A stretch of DNA of 64,000 bases from assembly GCF_016862575.1 (NCBI RefSeq), contig NZ_BONF01000016.1:186001-250000 (forward strand). The letters run 5' to 3'. Position 1 is the stretch's first letter. Each line of letters opens with the position of its first letter. The position numbers and the translations under genes are program-made. Below the pieces are notes generated by a model. It was not told the origin of the DNA. It did no database searches and was given only the letters and a program-made list of their open reading frames with translations. This stretch comes from Catellatospora bangladeshensis (GTDB lineage Bacteria > Actinomycetota > Actinomycetes > Mycobacteriales > Micromonosporaceae). This document shows, piece by piece, positions 15,760 to 23,499 of this stretch.

Positions 15760-16538
15760 GCCTCTCCGTGCAGGCCACCGCCTATGCCGCGGCGGCCTGC
15801 CGGGCGGCCGAGACCCGGTCGGCCCGGCCCCGCCTGGTCGATCCGCTCGCCGCCCTGTTCACCCCCGACGGTGTTGCCGCACCGGTCGCCTCCCTCGCCG
15901 ACGCGGGGCGGGAGGAGGTCGTCGGGCGCACCGTCCTCATCGACACGATGCTGGTGGAGACGCTGGCCCGGCGTCCCGGCGCGGCAGTGGTCAACCTCGG
16001 TGCCGGCTACTGCACCCGCCCGTACCGGCTGGAGCTGCCCTGCCGTGAGGTGGTCGAAGCCGACGATCCGGCGCTGCTCGCACTGAAGGAGCAGGTTCTG
16101 CGCGGGCAGACCCCACGCTGCCCGGTGCGCCGGGTCGGGCTGGACGTGCGCGACCCGACCGCGCTGACGGCGCTGCTCGCCTCGGCCGGCGATGGCGGTG
16201 CGGTCGTGGTCGTGACCGAAGGGCTGCTCGTCTACCTCGCCTCCGAACAGGTCCGCACGCTGGCGGGAGTGCTCGCGGGTGTTTCCGGCGTGGTCGGCTG
16301 GCTGGCCGACATCGTCGGCGCGGACTCGGCCCGGCAGATGGCGGCTGTCGCACAGCGGGTCCCCGGCGGGCTGGCCCTGCACGGCCTCGACTCGCTCGAC
16401 CCGCTGGAGCGGCCCGGTTGGCGGGTCGCCGCGTATCGCGCCCTGCCGGTCGCCCGGCCGCGCTACGGCCCTGGCCCGGCTGCCGCGAGCCGGACGGTGG
16501 TCGACGGTGTCCTCAGCCTGGAGAAAGCCGAGCCCTGA
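15756..16538 (+). CDS. LCM/PPM-family SAM-dependent methyltransferase
   Basis: A 260-residue class I methyltransferase of the leucine carboxyl methyltransferase type. The SAM-binding block is VVNLGAGYCTRPYRLELP, then an acidic residue in EVVEADDPALLALK, and VVVTEGLLVYLASEQV with the post-II acidic/Leu-x-Tyr-L motif. Family members methylate carboxylates or polyketide hydroxyls (PpmI, TcmP). The GTG at 15756 overlaps the permease stop by 4 bases, so it belongs to the RiPP operon. No equivalent exists in sag operons. A reasonable but untested role is methyl-esterification of the C-terminal Trp41 carboxylate of the peptide. Confidence 0.85.
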   Translation: MSLSVQATAYAAAACRAAETRSARPRLVDPLAALFTPDGVAAPVASLADAGREEVVGRTVLIDTMLVETLARRPGAAVVNLGAGYCTRPYRLELPCREVVEADDPALLALKEQVLRGQTPRCPVRRVGLDVRDPTALTALLASAGDGGAVVVVTEGLLVYLASEQVRTLAGVLAGVSGVVGWLADIVGADSARQMAAVAQRVPGGLALHGLDSLDPLERPGWRVAAYRALPVARPRYGPGPAAASRTVVDGVLSLEKAEP

Positions 16539-16599
16539 TCCGGCAATCGCGAGTCTGCAGATCGCCGGGCTCCGATCAGGCGATCGCGAGCCTCGTCGG

Positions 16600-16656
16600 G
16601 GTGAATCTTGTGCACTTTGTGCTGTCCAGACGACATCAAACGCACAAGATCTACAC
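16600..16656. terminator. Long imperfect hairpin at the end of the RiPP operon
   Basis: ATCTTGTGC (16605-16613) pairs with GCACAAGAT (16642-16650). Pairing extends outward (GTG...CAC) and inward with gaps. It lies between the convergent methyltransferase and ThuA-like genes and is a likely bidirectional terminator. The preceding 60 bases contain two similar (G)GCRATCGCGAG segments of unknown meaning. Confidence 0.6.
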
Positions 16657-16751
16657 TTCGCCCGGCGGGGCGGGGCGGGCCCGCGCCCATGCACCAGCGG
16701 CTCGGCGAAGGCCGTCCGCCGTGGGCTGTTGGTCCGTGGCGTCGTGGCAGG

Positions 16752-17402
16752 TCAGCGTGCGGCCCAGGTCAGGCCGCGTTCCGTGAGCTGCCGGATCTCG
16801 GGGATGTCGAGGTCCGGGAGGTGGTGGCCGACGGTGGAGACGAAGATCCGGCCCGCGCCCCACTGGCGGGTCCAGACGGCGGGATGCGTGACCGGCTCCT
16901 GCCAGGGCCCGTCCGGCTCGACGGGGAAGGTGATGGTCGCCAGCACGTCGTTGAGCGGGTCGGCCAGCATCCAGTAGCGCTCGGTGCACAGGTCGACGGT
17001 GCTGATCCCGGTCACGATCGGATGGTCGGCGCGCTCCGGGCGGACGGTCATCGTGTGCGGCACGAAGTTCCCGGGGTGGCAGGTGAACCAGCCGCCGGTC
17101 AGCCACTGGTAGCGCCGCTCGGCGAACGCCGCCACGATGCCGCCGTGCCAGCCCGCCAGGCCGGTGCCCGCGCGTACCGCATCGTCCAGGTTGGCCGCCC
17201 GCTCGGCCGACAGCTGCCCCCGGGTCCAGCAGCTGACCACCAGGTCGGTGCGGGCGAGCAGCTCGCGGTCGTCGTACACCGCGAGGTCCTCGGCGATCTC
17301 GACCGAGAATCCCTGGTCCTTGAGGTATGGCAGGAAGCTGTCCGTGGTCCCGACGGGATCGTGGAACTCCGCTCCACCGCGGACGATCAGCGCGCTACGC
17401 AT
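16752..17402 (-). CDS. ThuA-like domain protein
   Basis: A 216-residue ThuA (trehalose utilisation) domain protein with a class I glutamine amidotransferase-like fold. Typical features are ALIVRGGAEFHDP at the start, the GTGLAGWHGGIVAAF elbow, a PHTMTVRPERADHPIVTGI strand, a tyrosine-tryptophan pair in CTERYWML, and GAGRIFVSTVGHHLPDL near the end. The exact reaction of ThuA proteins is unclear; they occur in carbohydrate catabolic loci. It diverges from the uronate dehydrogenase gene across an operator shared with this regulon, so it probably belongs to uronate or oligosaccharide use. Confidence 0.85.
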   Translation of the reverse strand: MRSALIVRGGAEFHDPVGTTDSFLPYLKDQGFSVEIAEDLAVYDDRELLARTDLVVSCWTRGQLSAERAANLDDAVRAGTGLAGWHGGIVAAFAERRYQWLTGGWFTCHPGNFVPHTMTVRPERADHPIVTGISTVDLCTERYWMLADPLNDVLATITFPVEPDGPWQEPVTHPAVWTRQWGAGRIFVSTVGHHLPDLDIPEIRQLTERGLTWAAR

Positions 17403-17433
17403 GGCCCACACGCTAACCACTCTCACGGCACGT

Positions 17434-17449
17434 GTCTACATATCTGGAC
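17434..17449. promoter_or_regulatory. Uronate-regulon operator, site 1
   Basis: GTCTACATATCTGGAC, an imperfect 16-base palindrome (outer T/A extends it to 18), lies between the divergent ThuA-like and uronate dehydrogenase genes. Similar sites occur at 19253-19268 and 27711-27726. The shared pattern is GTCYAnRTATnTRGAC. The IclR protein at 18378 is the best candidate binder. Confidence 0.75.
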
Positions 17450-17499
17450 AGCAAGTCTCATCTTGGCGAGCGGGTGGCAGGCTGGCTATGCTGCTGGCC

Positions 17500-18318
17500 A
17501 TGGGACGAATCTTGATCACCGGTGGCGCCGGCAAGGTCGCGACGCTGCTGCGCACCGGGATGCGGCGGCCGGACCGGGTGCTGCGCCTGCTGGACATCCG
17601 TGAGCCCGCACCCCTGCCCGGTGGCGACGGCGCCGCCGAGGAGGTCGTGATCGGATCGCTGACCGATCCCGCCGTGCTGGCCGAGGCGCTGCGCGACGTC
17701 GACGCGATCGTGCACTTGGGCGGCCAGAGCCGAGAGTCCGACGTGCGCGACGTCCTGGAGTCGAACATGTTCGGCACGTACCAGCTGTTCGAAGCCGCCC
17801 GCGCGGCCGGGGTGAACCGGCTGGTGCTGGCCTCCTCCAACCACGCCGCCGGGTTCCAGACCCGCCGTGGCGACGAGCTGCTCCCGCCCGGCCTGCCCGG
17901 GCGGCCGGACACCCTCTACGGGTGGAGCAAGGTCGCGATGGAGTCCTGCGGGCAGCTCTACGCGGACCGGTTCGGCATGGACGTGATCTGCCTGCGGATC
18001 GGGCTGTGGTTCCCGAAGCCGCCGGGCCTGCGCGGACTCGCGATGTGGCTCTCGCCGGACGACGGCGTACGCCTGGTGGAGGCGTGCCTGACCGCGCCCG
18101 CGCCCGGCTTCCGGATCGTGTGGGGGATCAGCCGGAACACGCGGCGCTGGTGGTCGCTGGCCGAGGGGGAGGCGCTCGGCTACCACCCCGCCGACGACGC
18201 GGAGGTGTTCGCCGACGAGCTGATCGCCCAGCACGGCGAGCCCGACTGGGACAAGGACCCGCTGCTCACCCGCGTCGGCGGCCAGTGGTGCGACATCCCG
18301 CTCGGCGTCGCCTACTGA
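17500..18318 (+). CDS. udh: Uronate dehydrogenase
   Basis: A 272-residue extended short-chain dehydrogenase. The NAD-binding loop is ILITGGAGKVATLL; the active-site Tyr-Lys pair is in YGWSKVAMESCG; the Ser-Asn-His segment ASSNHAAGF and the VWGISRNTRRWWSL segment are typical of bacterial uronate dehydrogenases, which oxidise glucuronate or galacturonate to the aldarolactone with NAD+. Length matches the family (~265). ATG 17488 is an alternative start. It opens the oxidative uronate pathway completed by the downstream dehydratases. No dedicated aldarolactonase gene was recognised; ring opening can be spontaneous. Confidence 0.88.
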   Translation: MGRILITGGAGKVATLLRTGMRRPDRVLRLLDIREPAPLPGGDGAAEEVVIGSLTDPAVLAEALRDVDAIVHLGGQSRESDVRDVLESNMFGTYQLFEAARAAGVNRLVLASSNHAAGFQTRRGDELLPPGLPGRPDTLYGWSKVAMESCGQLYADRFGMDVICLRIGLWFPKPPGLRGLAMWLSPDDGVRLVEACLTAPAPGFRIVWGISRNTRRWWSLAEGEALGYHPADDAEVFADELIAQHGEPDWDKDPLLTRVGGQWCDIPLGVAY

Positions 18319-18327
18319 CCGGGAGAC

Positions 18328-18380
18328 GTTAAGAAGGGCACCTTCTTCTACGCATAGCGTTAAGAAGGTGCCCTTCCTTA
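18328..18380. repeat. Inverted repeat family A, copy 1
   Basis: Arms AAGGGCACCTTCTT (18334-18347) and AAGAAGGTGCCCTT (18362-18375) with a 14-base loop; flanking TTAAG extends the stem with a bulge. It lies between convergent genes, and the stop codon of the IclR gene is inside it. Copies: 30156-30207, 31437-31488 and 62362-62414. A bidirectional terminator role fits. Confidence 0.88.
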
Positions 18381-19157
18381 TCTGATGCCGTGGCGGCGGA
18401 GGGTGGCGGCGAGGGTGGCCGCGGCGCGGACGACGGCGGCGGCGACACGGGCGACCTCGGCGTCGGTGGCCAGGTCGGCGGGCATGGAGCAGCTGATCGC
18501 GTCGGTGGCGGGGATGCGGTAGTGGACCGCGGCGGCGACGCAGGCCACGCCCTTGGTGCCCTGCTCGTGCTCGAAGGCCCAGCCGCGGTCGCGGACCCGG
18601 GTCAGCTCCTCGTGCAGCGCGGCGCGGTCGGTGATGGAGTGCTCGGTGAGCGCGGCCAGCTCGTCGGGCAGCACCTTGTCCACCTCGACCGTGGTCAGCT
18701 CGGCGAGCAGCGCCTGGCCCAGCGCGGTGATGTGCGCGGGCAGCCGGCGGCCGACCCGGGAGACGACCCGTACGGCGTCGCGCGACTCGCGGCTGCCCAG
18801 GTAGAGGACGTGGCCGTCGTCGCGGCGCGCGTAGTGCACGGTGTAGCCGATCTCGGCGCGCAGGTCTTCGAGGGCCTCGTAGACGTACGGCAGCGCCGGG
18901 TCGCGGTCGAGGTACGCCGTGCCCGACAGCAGGGCGTGCGGGCCGACGCCGAAGGTGGCGCCGCTGTCGTCGGCCTCCACCCACTTCAGCTCACGCAGGG
19001 TCCTGACCAGGGCGTGCAGGCTGCTGCGGGGATACCCCATGATCTCCTGCAGCTCGGAGATGCTCAGCCGCTTCGGGGAGGCGGCCAGCGTCTCCAGGAT
19101 GCGCACGGTGCGCTCGGCCGACTTGACCAGCGAGCTTTCGGACTGGCTTGAGGTCAT
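18378..19157 (-). CDS. IclR family transcriptional regulator
   Basis: A 259-residue IclR-type regulator. The N-terminal winged helix is KSAERTVRILETLAASPKRL with recognition helix ISELQEIMGYPRSSLHALVR; the C-terminal effector domain contains GRRLPAHITALGQALLAEL, EHEQGTKGVACVAAAVHY and the final helical stretch. IclR proteins often respond to acidic sugar intermediates such as 2-keto-3-deoxygluconate. It diverges from the ABC importer operon; a palindrome at 19253 lies between them and recurs at two more promoters of the locus, so it is the likely regulon controller and self-regulator. ATG 19202 is an alternative start; neither has a strong ribosome site. Confidence 0.88.
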   Translation of the reverse strand: MTSSQSESSLVKSAERTVRILETLAASPKRLSISELQEIMGYPRSSLHALVRTLRELKWVEADDSGATFGVGPHALLSGTAYLDRDPALPYVYEALEDLRAEIGYTVHYARRDDGHVLYLGSRESRDAVRVVSRVGRRLPAHITALGQALLAELTTVEVDKVLPDELAALTEHSITDRAALHEELTRVRDRGWAFEHEQGTKGVACVAAAVHYRIPATDAISCSMPADLATDAEVARVAAAVVRAAATLAATLRRHGIR

Positions 19158-19252
19158 GGATCCACCGTCCACGCGAATTGTTTCGGGAGTGTTGACGGTC
19201 ATAGTACCGGACGCTAACTTGTCGGTGCACCACTTGCACATGACAGGAACCC

Positions 19253-19268
19253 GTCCACATATGTAGAC
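19253..19268. promoter_or_regulatory. Uronate-regulon operator, site 2
   Basis: GTCCACATATGTAGAC, palindromic apart from one base pair, lies just before the ggagg ribosome site of the solute-binding protein gene and between it and the divergent IclR gene. It is the best of the three sites at 17434, 19253 and 27711. A repressor here would block the importer and downstream catabolic genes. Confidence 0.78.
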
Positions 19269-19283
19269 AGGAGGCAGCGTCCG

Positions 19284-20612
19284 ATGCTCAGTCGTACCAA
19301 GACGACCAGGCTCGTGGCGGCGCTGGCGGCCACCCTCGCTCTGGCGACCGTGGCCGGCTGTGGTGAGGACCCCCAGCCGGCCGCCGACAGCAAGGCGCCG
19401 CTGGAGATCTGGGTCCGCAAACCCCCGGGCTCTCCGACGGAGAAGACCCACCAGGCCCTGGCCGCGAAGTTCACCGCGGCCACCGGCATCCCGGCCAAGG
19501 TCACGGCCCTGTTCGAGGACTTCGAGACGAAGCTGCAGCAGGCCGCGGCGCAGAAGAAGCTGCCCGACATCGTCGTCAACGACACCGCCCAGCTCGGCAC
19601 CCTGGTCAAGCAGGGCCTGGTCCGCGATGTGAAGCAGGGCGACATCGACGGCGGCGACCAGCTCACCCCGGCGTCGTGGGACGCGGCCAAGGGCGCCGAC
19701 GGCAAGGTCTACGCGGTGCCGTTCTCGGCACAGTCGTTCGCGCTGTTCATCCGCAAGGACTGGCGCGAGAAGGTCGGGCTCGGGCAGCCGGCCAGCTGGG
19801 CCGAGCTGGACGCGCTGGCGACCGCGTTCACCACCAAGGACCCCGACGGCAACGGCAAGGCCGACACCTACGGCTACGTCATCCCCGGCTCCACCAAGCG
19901 CGGCTACCTGGACTGGTACTTCTCCAGCTTCCTGTGGGCGTCCGGCGCCGACTACTTCTCCGGCGGCGCGGGCAGCCTCAGCCCGGCGATCGGCTCCGAC
20001 CAGGCGGTGGCCGCCGCGCAGTGGCTCAAGGACCAGTTCTGCACCGCCAAGAGCGTGGTGCCGGGCGCGGTCACCTCGGAGACCACCCAGGCGCACCCGC
20101 TGTTCGAGAGCGGCAAGGGCGGCATCTACTTCACCGGCCCGTACAACATGGCGCGCTTCGACAAGAACCTCGGCAAGGACAAGTACGAGGTCGTCGCGCT
20201 GCCGGCGGGTCCCGGCGGGAAGTCGGCGTCGCTGGCCGAGGGCGAGAACGTGTACCTGATGGCGGGTTCGGCGAATCCGGCCGGGCAGGAGCGCTTCGCC
20301 GAGTTCCTGATCTCGGTCGACGGCCAGACCGTCGGCATGGCGGGCGACACCGACGGCAACGTGGTCCGCCTGCCCGTCAACAAGAACGTCGACCTGGCCA
20401 AGGTGCGCACCGACGCCCGCTGGCTCGTCTTCGACAAGGTCTACAAGGAGGCCGGGCGTTACGCGCCGGTCGTGCCGGAGTGGACCCCGTTCCGCACCGC
20501 GTCGGCCGAGTCGCTGAACGCGATCGTCGCGAACTGCTCGTCCGACCCGAAGGCGGAGCTGGCCAAGCTGGCCGAGAAGTTCACCGCCGAGCTGCAGAAG
20601 CAGGGCGCGTGA
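19284..20612 (+). CDS. Sugar ABC transporter substrate-binding lipoprotein
   Basis: A 442-residue family 1 solute-binding protein. The N-terminus is a lipoprotein signal with lipobox TVAGC (acylated Cys near residue 29). Mature-domain features are LEIWVRKPPGSPTEK, FEDFETKLQQAAAQKKLPDI with VVND (the hinge-region D motif of maltose-type proteins) and GGIYFTGPYNMARF. It would capture uronates or oligouronides outside the membrane and hand them to the two permeases downstream. The gene heads the operon and has the operator directly upstream. Confidence 0.9.
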   Translation: MLSRTKTTRLVAALAATLALATVAGCGEDPQPAADSKAPLEIWVRKPPGSPTEKTHQALAAKFTAATGIPAKVTALFEDFETKLQQAAAQKKLPDIVVNDTAQLGTLVKQGLVRDVKQGDIDGGDQLTPASWDAAKGADGKVYAVPFSAQSFALFIRKDWREKVGLGQPASWAELDALATAFTTKDPDGNGKADTYGYVIPGSTKRGYLDWYFSSFLWASGADYFSGGAGSLSPAIGSDQAVAAAQWLKDQFCTAKSVVPGAVTSETTQAHPLFESGKGGIYFTGPYNMARFDKNLGKDKYEVVALPAGPGGKSASLAEGENVYLMAGSANPAGQERFAEFLISVDGQTVGMAGDTDGNVVRLPVNKNVDLAKVRTDARWLVFDKVYKEAGRYAPVVPEWTPFRTASAESLNAIVANCSSDPKAELAKLAEKFTAELQKQGA

Positions 20613-20640
20613 CGCGCCCGGCCGAGGTCAGGAGTCACTG

Positions 20641-21621
20641 ATGCAGGCCACCGGTTCCGGGGCGACGGCCACCGCCGTGCGCCCCGGCCGGCGGGCTGGG
20701 CAGCCCGCCCTCCCGCCGGCCCCCGCACCGCGCCGCCGCAGGCGCTTCGACCTCTCGGGCGCGCTGAGCCCGTGGCTGTTCCTCGCCCCCGCGCTGGCCA
20801 TCTTCGCGCTGTTCAAGTTCTGGCCGATGGCGCAGGCCGTGCAGATGAGCCTGCACGAGGTACGCCCCTACCTGGGTGACCGGTGGGTGGGGCTGGACAA
20901 CTACGCGCAGGTGTTCGTCGACGAGGACTTCCTCGCCGCGATCGGGCACACGGTGGTGCTGGCCGTGGGCCAGACCGGCGGCTCGATCCTGCTCGGCATG
21001 GCGCTCGCCCTGCTGCTCGAAGGCTCGGCGAAACACCTCTGGGTGGTACGCACGGCGGTGTTCCTGCCGACCGTCGTCGCGATGGCGGTGGTGGCCGAGG
21101 TGTGGCGGATCATGTACTACCCGGCGCCCGACGGCGCGGTGAACTCCGTGCTGGGCTGGCTCGGCTTCGGGCCGTCGCAGTTCCTGAACAGCGAGGACAC
21201 GTCGCTGTGGTCGGTGATGGCGGTCGGGATCTGGCGCGGTGCGCCGTACGACATGATGATCTTCCTGGCGGGCCTGGCCGGGGTGGACCGCAACCTCTAC
21301 GAGGCGGCCGCCGTCGACGGCGCGAGCGTGTGGCGGCGCCTCTGGCACGTCACCGTCCCGGCGCTGCGGCCGGTGTTCGCCATCCTGTTCACCCTCGCCG
21401 CGATCCGCGGCCTGCGCGTGTTCACCGAGATCTTCCTGCTCACCAACGGCGGGCCCAACGGCTCGACCGAGGTGATGATGACGCTGATCTACAAGCTCGG
21501 CCTGGAACGCGGCGAGCTGGGCATCGCCGCCGCCGGCTCGATACTGCTGCTCGGCGCGACCGTGCTGCTCACCCTGCTGGTACGCCTGGCGCGCGCCCGC
21601 GCCGAGAGGAAGGTGGCGTGA
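20641..21621 (+). CDS. Sugar ABC transporter permease (MalF type)
   Basis: A 326-residue inner-membrane permease with six predicted helices after a basic, Pro-rich N-terminus. The EAA loop is visible as YEAAAVDGASVWRRLWHVTVP, the contact site for the ATPase. It overlaps the second permease by one base. No ATPase gene lies in this operon; as in Streptomyces, a shared MsiK-type ATPase encoded elsewhere probably powers it (inference). Confidence 0.92.
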   Translation: MQATGSGATATAVRPGRRAGQPALPPAPAPRRRRRFDLSGALSPWLFLAPALAIFALFKFWPMAQAVQMSLHEVRPYLGDRWVGLDNYAQVFVDEDFLAAIGHTVVLAVGQTGGSILLGMALALLLEGSAKHLWVVRTAVFLPTVVAMAVVAEVWRIMYYPAPDGAVNSVLGWLGFGPSQFLNSEDTSLWSVMAVGIWRGAPYDMMIFLAGLAGVDRNLYEAAAVDGASVWRRLWHVTVPALRPVFAILFTLAAIRGLRVFTEIFLLTNGGPNGSTEVMMTLIYKLGLERGELGIAAAGSILLLGATVLLTLLVRLARARAERKVA

Positions 21622-22469
21622 TGGGCAACGGCTTCGACAGCGCGCTCGGCCTCACCGCCCGCCGCGGTCCGCTGGCCGTGCTGGTCAAGCTCGTCGTGTA
21701 CGGCCTGCTGATCGTGGTCTTCGCCGGGCCGCTGCTGGCGCTGATGGTCGGCGCGTTCACCAAGGTGCCCGACCCGACCTCGCTGTTCTCGGCGGGCGGG
21801 TTCACCCTGGAGAACTTCACCCGGGCTGTCGACCGGGGCGTGCTCGGCTACCTGGCGAACTCGTTCCTCGTGGTCGGCGGCGGGCTGCTGCTGCAGATCG
21901 CGGTCAGCATCTCGGCGGCGTACTCGCTGGCGCGCAAGCGCTTCCCGCTGATGAAGCTGGTCTTCCTGCTGGTGCTCAGCACGATGATGCTGCCCGAGGA
22001 GGTGCTCGCCATCCCGCTGTCGCTGGTGCTGTCCGAGGTGGACCTCACCGGCACCCTGCTCGGCATGATCATCCCGGTGGGCGCCTGGGCGTTCTCCATC
22101 CTGGTGATGACCGAGTTCATGAAGGAGATCCCGGTCGAGCTGGAGGAGGCCGCCCGCCTCGACGGCGCCGGTGACCTGCGCGTCTTCTGGTCCGTGGTGC
22201 TGCCGCTGTGCCGCCCGGCGCTCGGCGTGATCGGCATCTTCGGCTTCACGATGATCTGGGACCAGTACCTGCTGCCGCTGCTCGTCGCCACCGACGCGCA
22301 GCAGTTCACCCTGCCGCTGGCGCTGCGCACGCTGCGCTCGGACGAGGAGGTCGGGGTCGGCGTGCTGCTGGCCGCCGCGCTGCTCGCCCTGCTGCCCAGC
22401 GTGCTCGCCTTCATCGCCATGCAGCGCCAGTTCATGCGCGGCCTGACCTCCGGCGCCGTCAAGGGCTGA
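21621..22469 (+). CDS. Sugar ABC transporter permease (MalG type)
   Basis: A 282-residue permease. The N-terminal helix is followed by a periplasmic segment, VNSFLVV-like ANSFLVVGGGLLLQI, and the EAA loop ELEEAARLDGAGDLRVFWSV. Together with the preceding permease it forms the transmembrane channel. Translation is coupled through TGATG at 21619-21623. The 5-dehydro-4-deoxyglucarate dehydratase gene follows after 42 bases, so import and catabolism are likely co-expressed. Confidence 0.92.
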   Translation: MGNGFDSALGLTARRGPLAVLVKLVVYGLLIVVFAGPLLALMVGAFTKVPDPTSLFSAGGFTLENFTRAVDRGVLGYLANSFLVVGGGLLLQIAVSISAAYSLARKRFPLMKLVFLLVLSTMMLPEEVLAIPLSLVLSEVDLTGTLLGMIIPVGAWAFSILVMTEFMKEIPVELEEAARLDGAGDLRVFWSVVLPLCRPALGVIGIFGFTMIWDQYLLPLLVATDAQQFTLPLALRTLRSDEEVGVGVLLAAALLALLPSVLAFIAMQRQFMRGLTSGAVKG

Positions 22470-22511
22470 CACGCCACCCGTACCTCCGCACCGCCACTAA
22501 GGAGAACCACC

Positions 22512-23435
22512 ATGCGCCTGCAGGGGCTGCTCTCGTTCCCGCTCACCCCGTTCACCAGCGACGACAAGGTAGACCTCGCGGTCTTCGCCGAGCACGTCGA
22601 GCGCCAGATCGCGGCCGCGCCCAGCGCGCTGTTCGTCGCCTGCGGCACCGGCGAGTTCACCGCGCTGTCGGCCGACGAGTACCGCGACGTCGTCGCCACC
22701 GCGGTGCGGGTGTCCGACGGCCGGCTGCCGATCTTCGCCGGGTGCGGCGGCGGCCCGCAGCAGGCCCGGGAGTTCGCGCAGATCGCGGCCGAGTGCGGCG
22801 CGAACGGGCTGCTGCTGCTCCCGCCGTACCTGGTCTCCTCGACCCCGGCCGGGCTGGTCGAGCACGTGCGCTACGTCGCCGCGGCCTCGCCGCTGCCGAT
22901 CACCGTCTACCAGCGGGCCAACGCGGTGCTCGACCCGGCCGCGGCGGTGGCGCTGCTGGACATCCCCGCCGTCGTCGGGATCAAGGACGGGCGCGGGGAC
23001 GTGGACGGCATGCTGCGCCTGGTCACCGCCGTGCGCCAGTCGGGGCACCCGCGCGCGGCCGAGTTCGGCTTCCTCAACGGGCTGCCCACCGCGGAGCTGT
23101 CCGTGCAGGCGTACGAGGCCATCGGCGTGGACAGCTACTCCTCGGCGGTGCTCTGCTTCGCGCCCGACATCGCGACCACGTTCTACAAGGCGGTCCGGAC
23201 CGGCCAGAAGGACGTGGTGGCCCGCCTGCTGAGCGAGTTCTACCTGCCGCTGGTCGCGCTCCGGGACAGGGTGCCGGGGTACGCCGTCGCGCTGGTCAAG
23301 GCCGGGGCGCGGCTGGACGGGCTGGAGGTCGGCCACGTACGCCCGCCGCTGGTCGACGTCTCGCCCGAGCACCTCGCCGAGCTGAAGGCGATCATCGCGC
23401 GCGGCCGGGCCGCCCTGGCGGAGGTGACGCGATGA
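22512..23435 (+). CDS. kdgD: 5-dehydro-4-deoxyglucarate dehydratase
   Basis: A 307-residue TIM-barrel aldolase-like enzyme of the dihydrodipicolinate synthase family. The start LLSFPLTPFTSDDKVDLAVF, the CGTGEFTALSADEY substrate loop, ITVYQRANAVL (Tyr) and VVGIKDGRGDVDGM (Schiff-base Lys) match KdgD, which converts 5-dehydro-4-deoxy-D-glucarate to 2,5-dioxopentanoate with loss of water and CO2. It links glucarate dehydratase with ketoglutarate semialdehyde dehydrogenase, both encoded downstream. An aaggaga site precedes the ATG. Confidence 0.92.
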   Translation: MRLQGLLSFPLTPFTSDDKVDLAVFAEHVERQIAAAPSALFVACGTGEFTALSADEYRDVVATAVRVSDGRLPIFAGCGGGPQQAREFAQIAAECGANGLLLLPPYLVSSTPAGLVEHVRYVAAASPLPITVYQRANAVLDPAAAVALLDIPAVVGIKDGRGDVDGMLRLVTAVRQSGHPRAAEFGFLNGLPTAELSVQAYEAIGVDSYSSAVLCFAPDIATTFYKAVRTGQKDVVARLLSEFYLPLVALRDRVPGYAVALVKAGARLDGLEVGHVRPPLVDVSPEHLAELKAIIARGRAALAEVTR

Positions 23436-23450
23436 GCGGGCGCCTTCGGC

Positions 23451-23478
23451 GCGGCACGAGCTCACGGTGTCGTGCCGC
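23451..23478 (+). terminator. Hairpin inside the uronate operon
   Basis: GCGGCACGA (23451-23459) pairs with TCGTGCCGC (23470-23478) across a 10-base loop in the 64-base gap between kdgD and the glucarate dehydratase gene. There is no T-run. It could stabilise the upstream mRNA or attenuate downstream genes. Confidence 0.45.
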
Positions 23479-23499
23479 AGGCGGACGGCCGGTCCGGCC

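Noticed and set aside
18328-18380. Family A hairpins as operators of the uronate regulon
   Set aside because: They lie after genes, also next to unrelated genes, and differ from the GTCYAnRTATnTRGAC sites.
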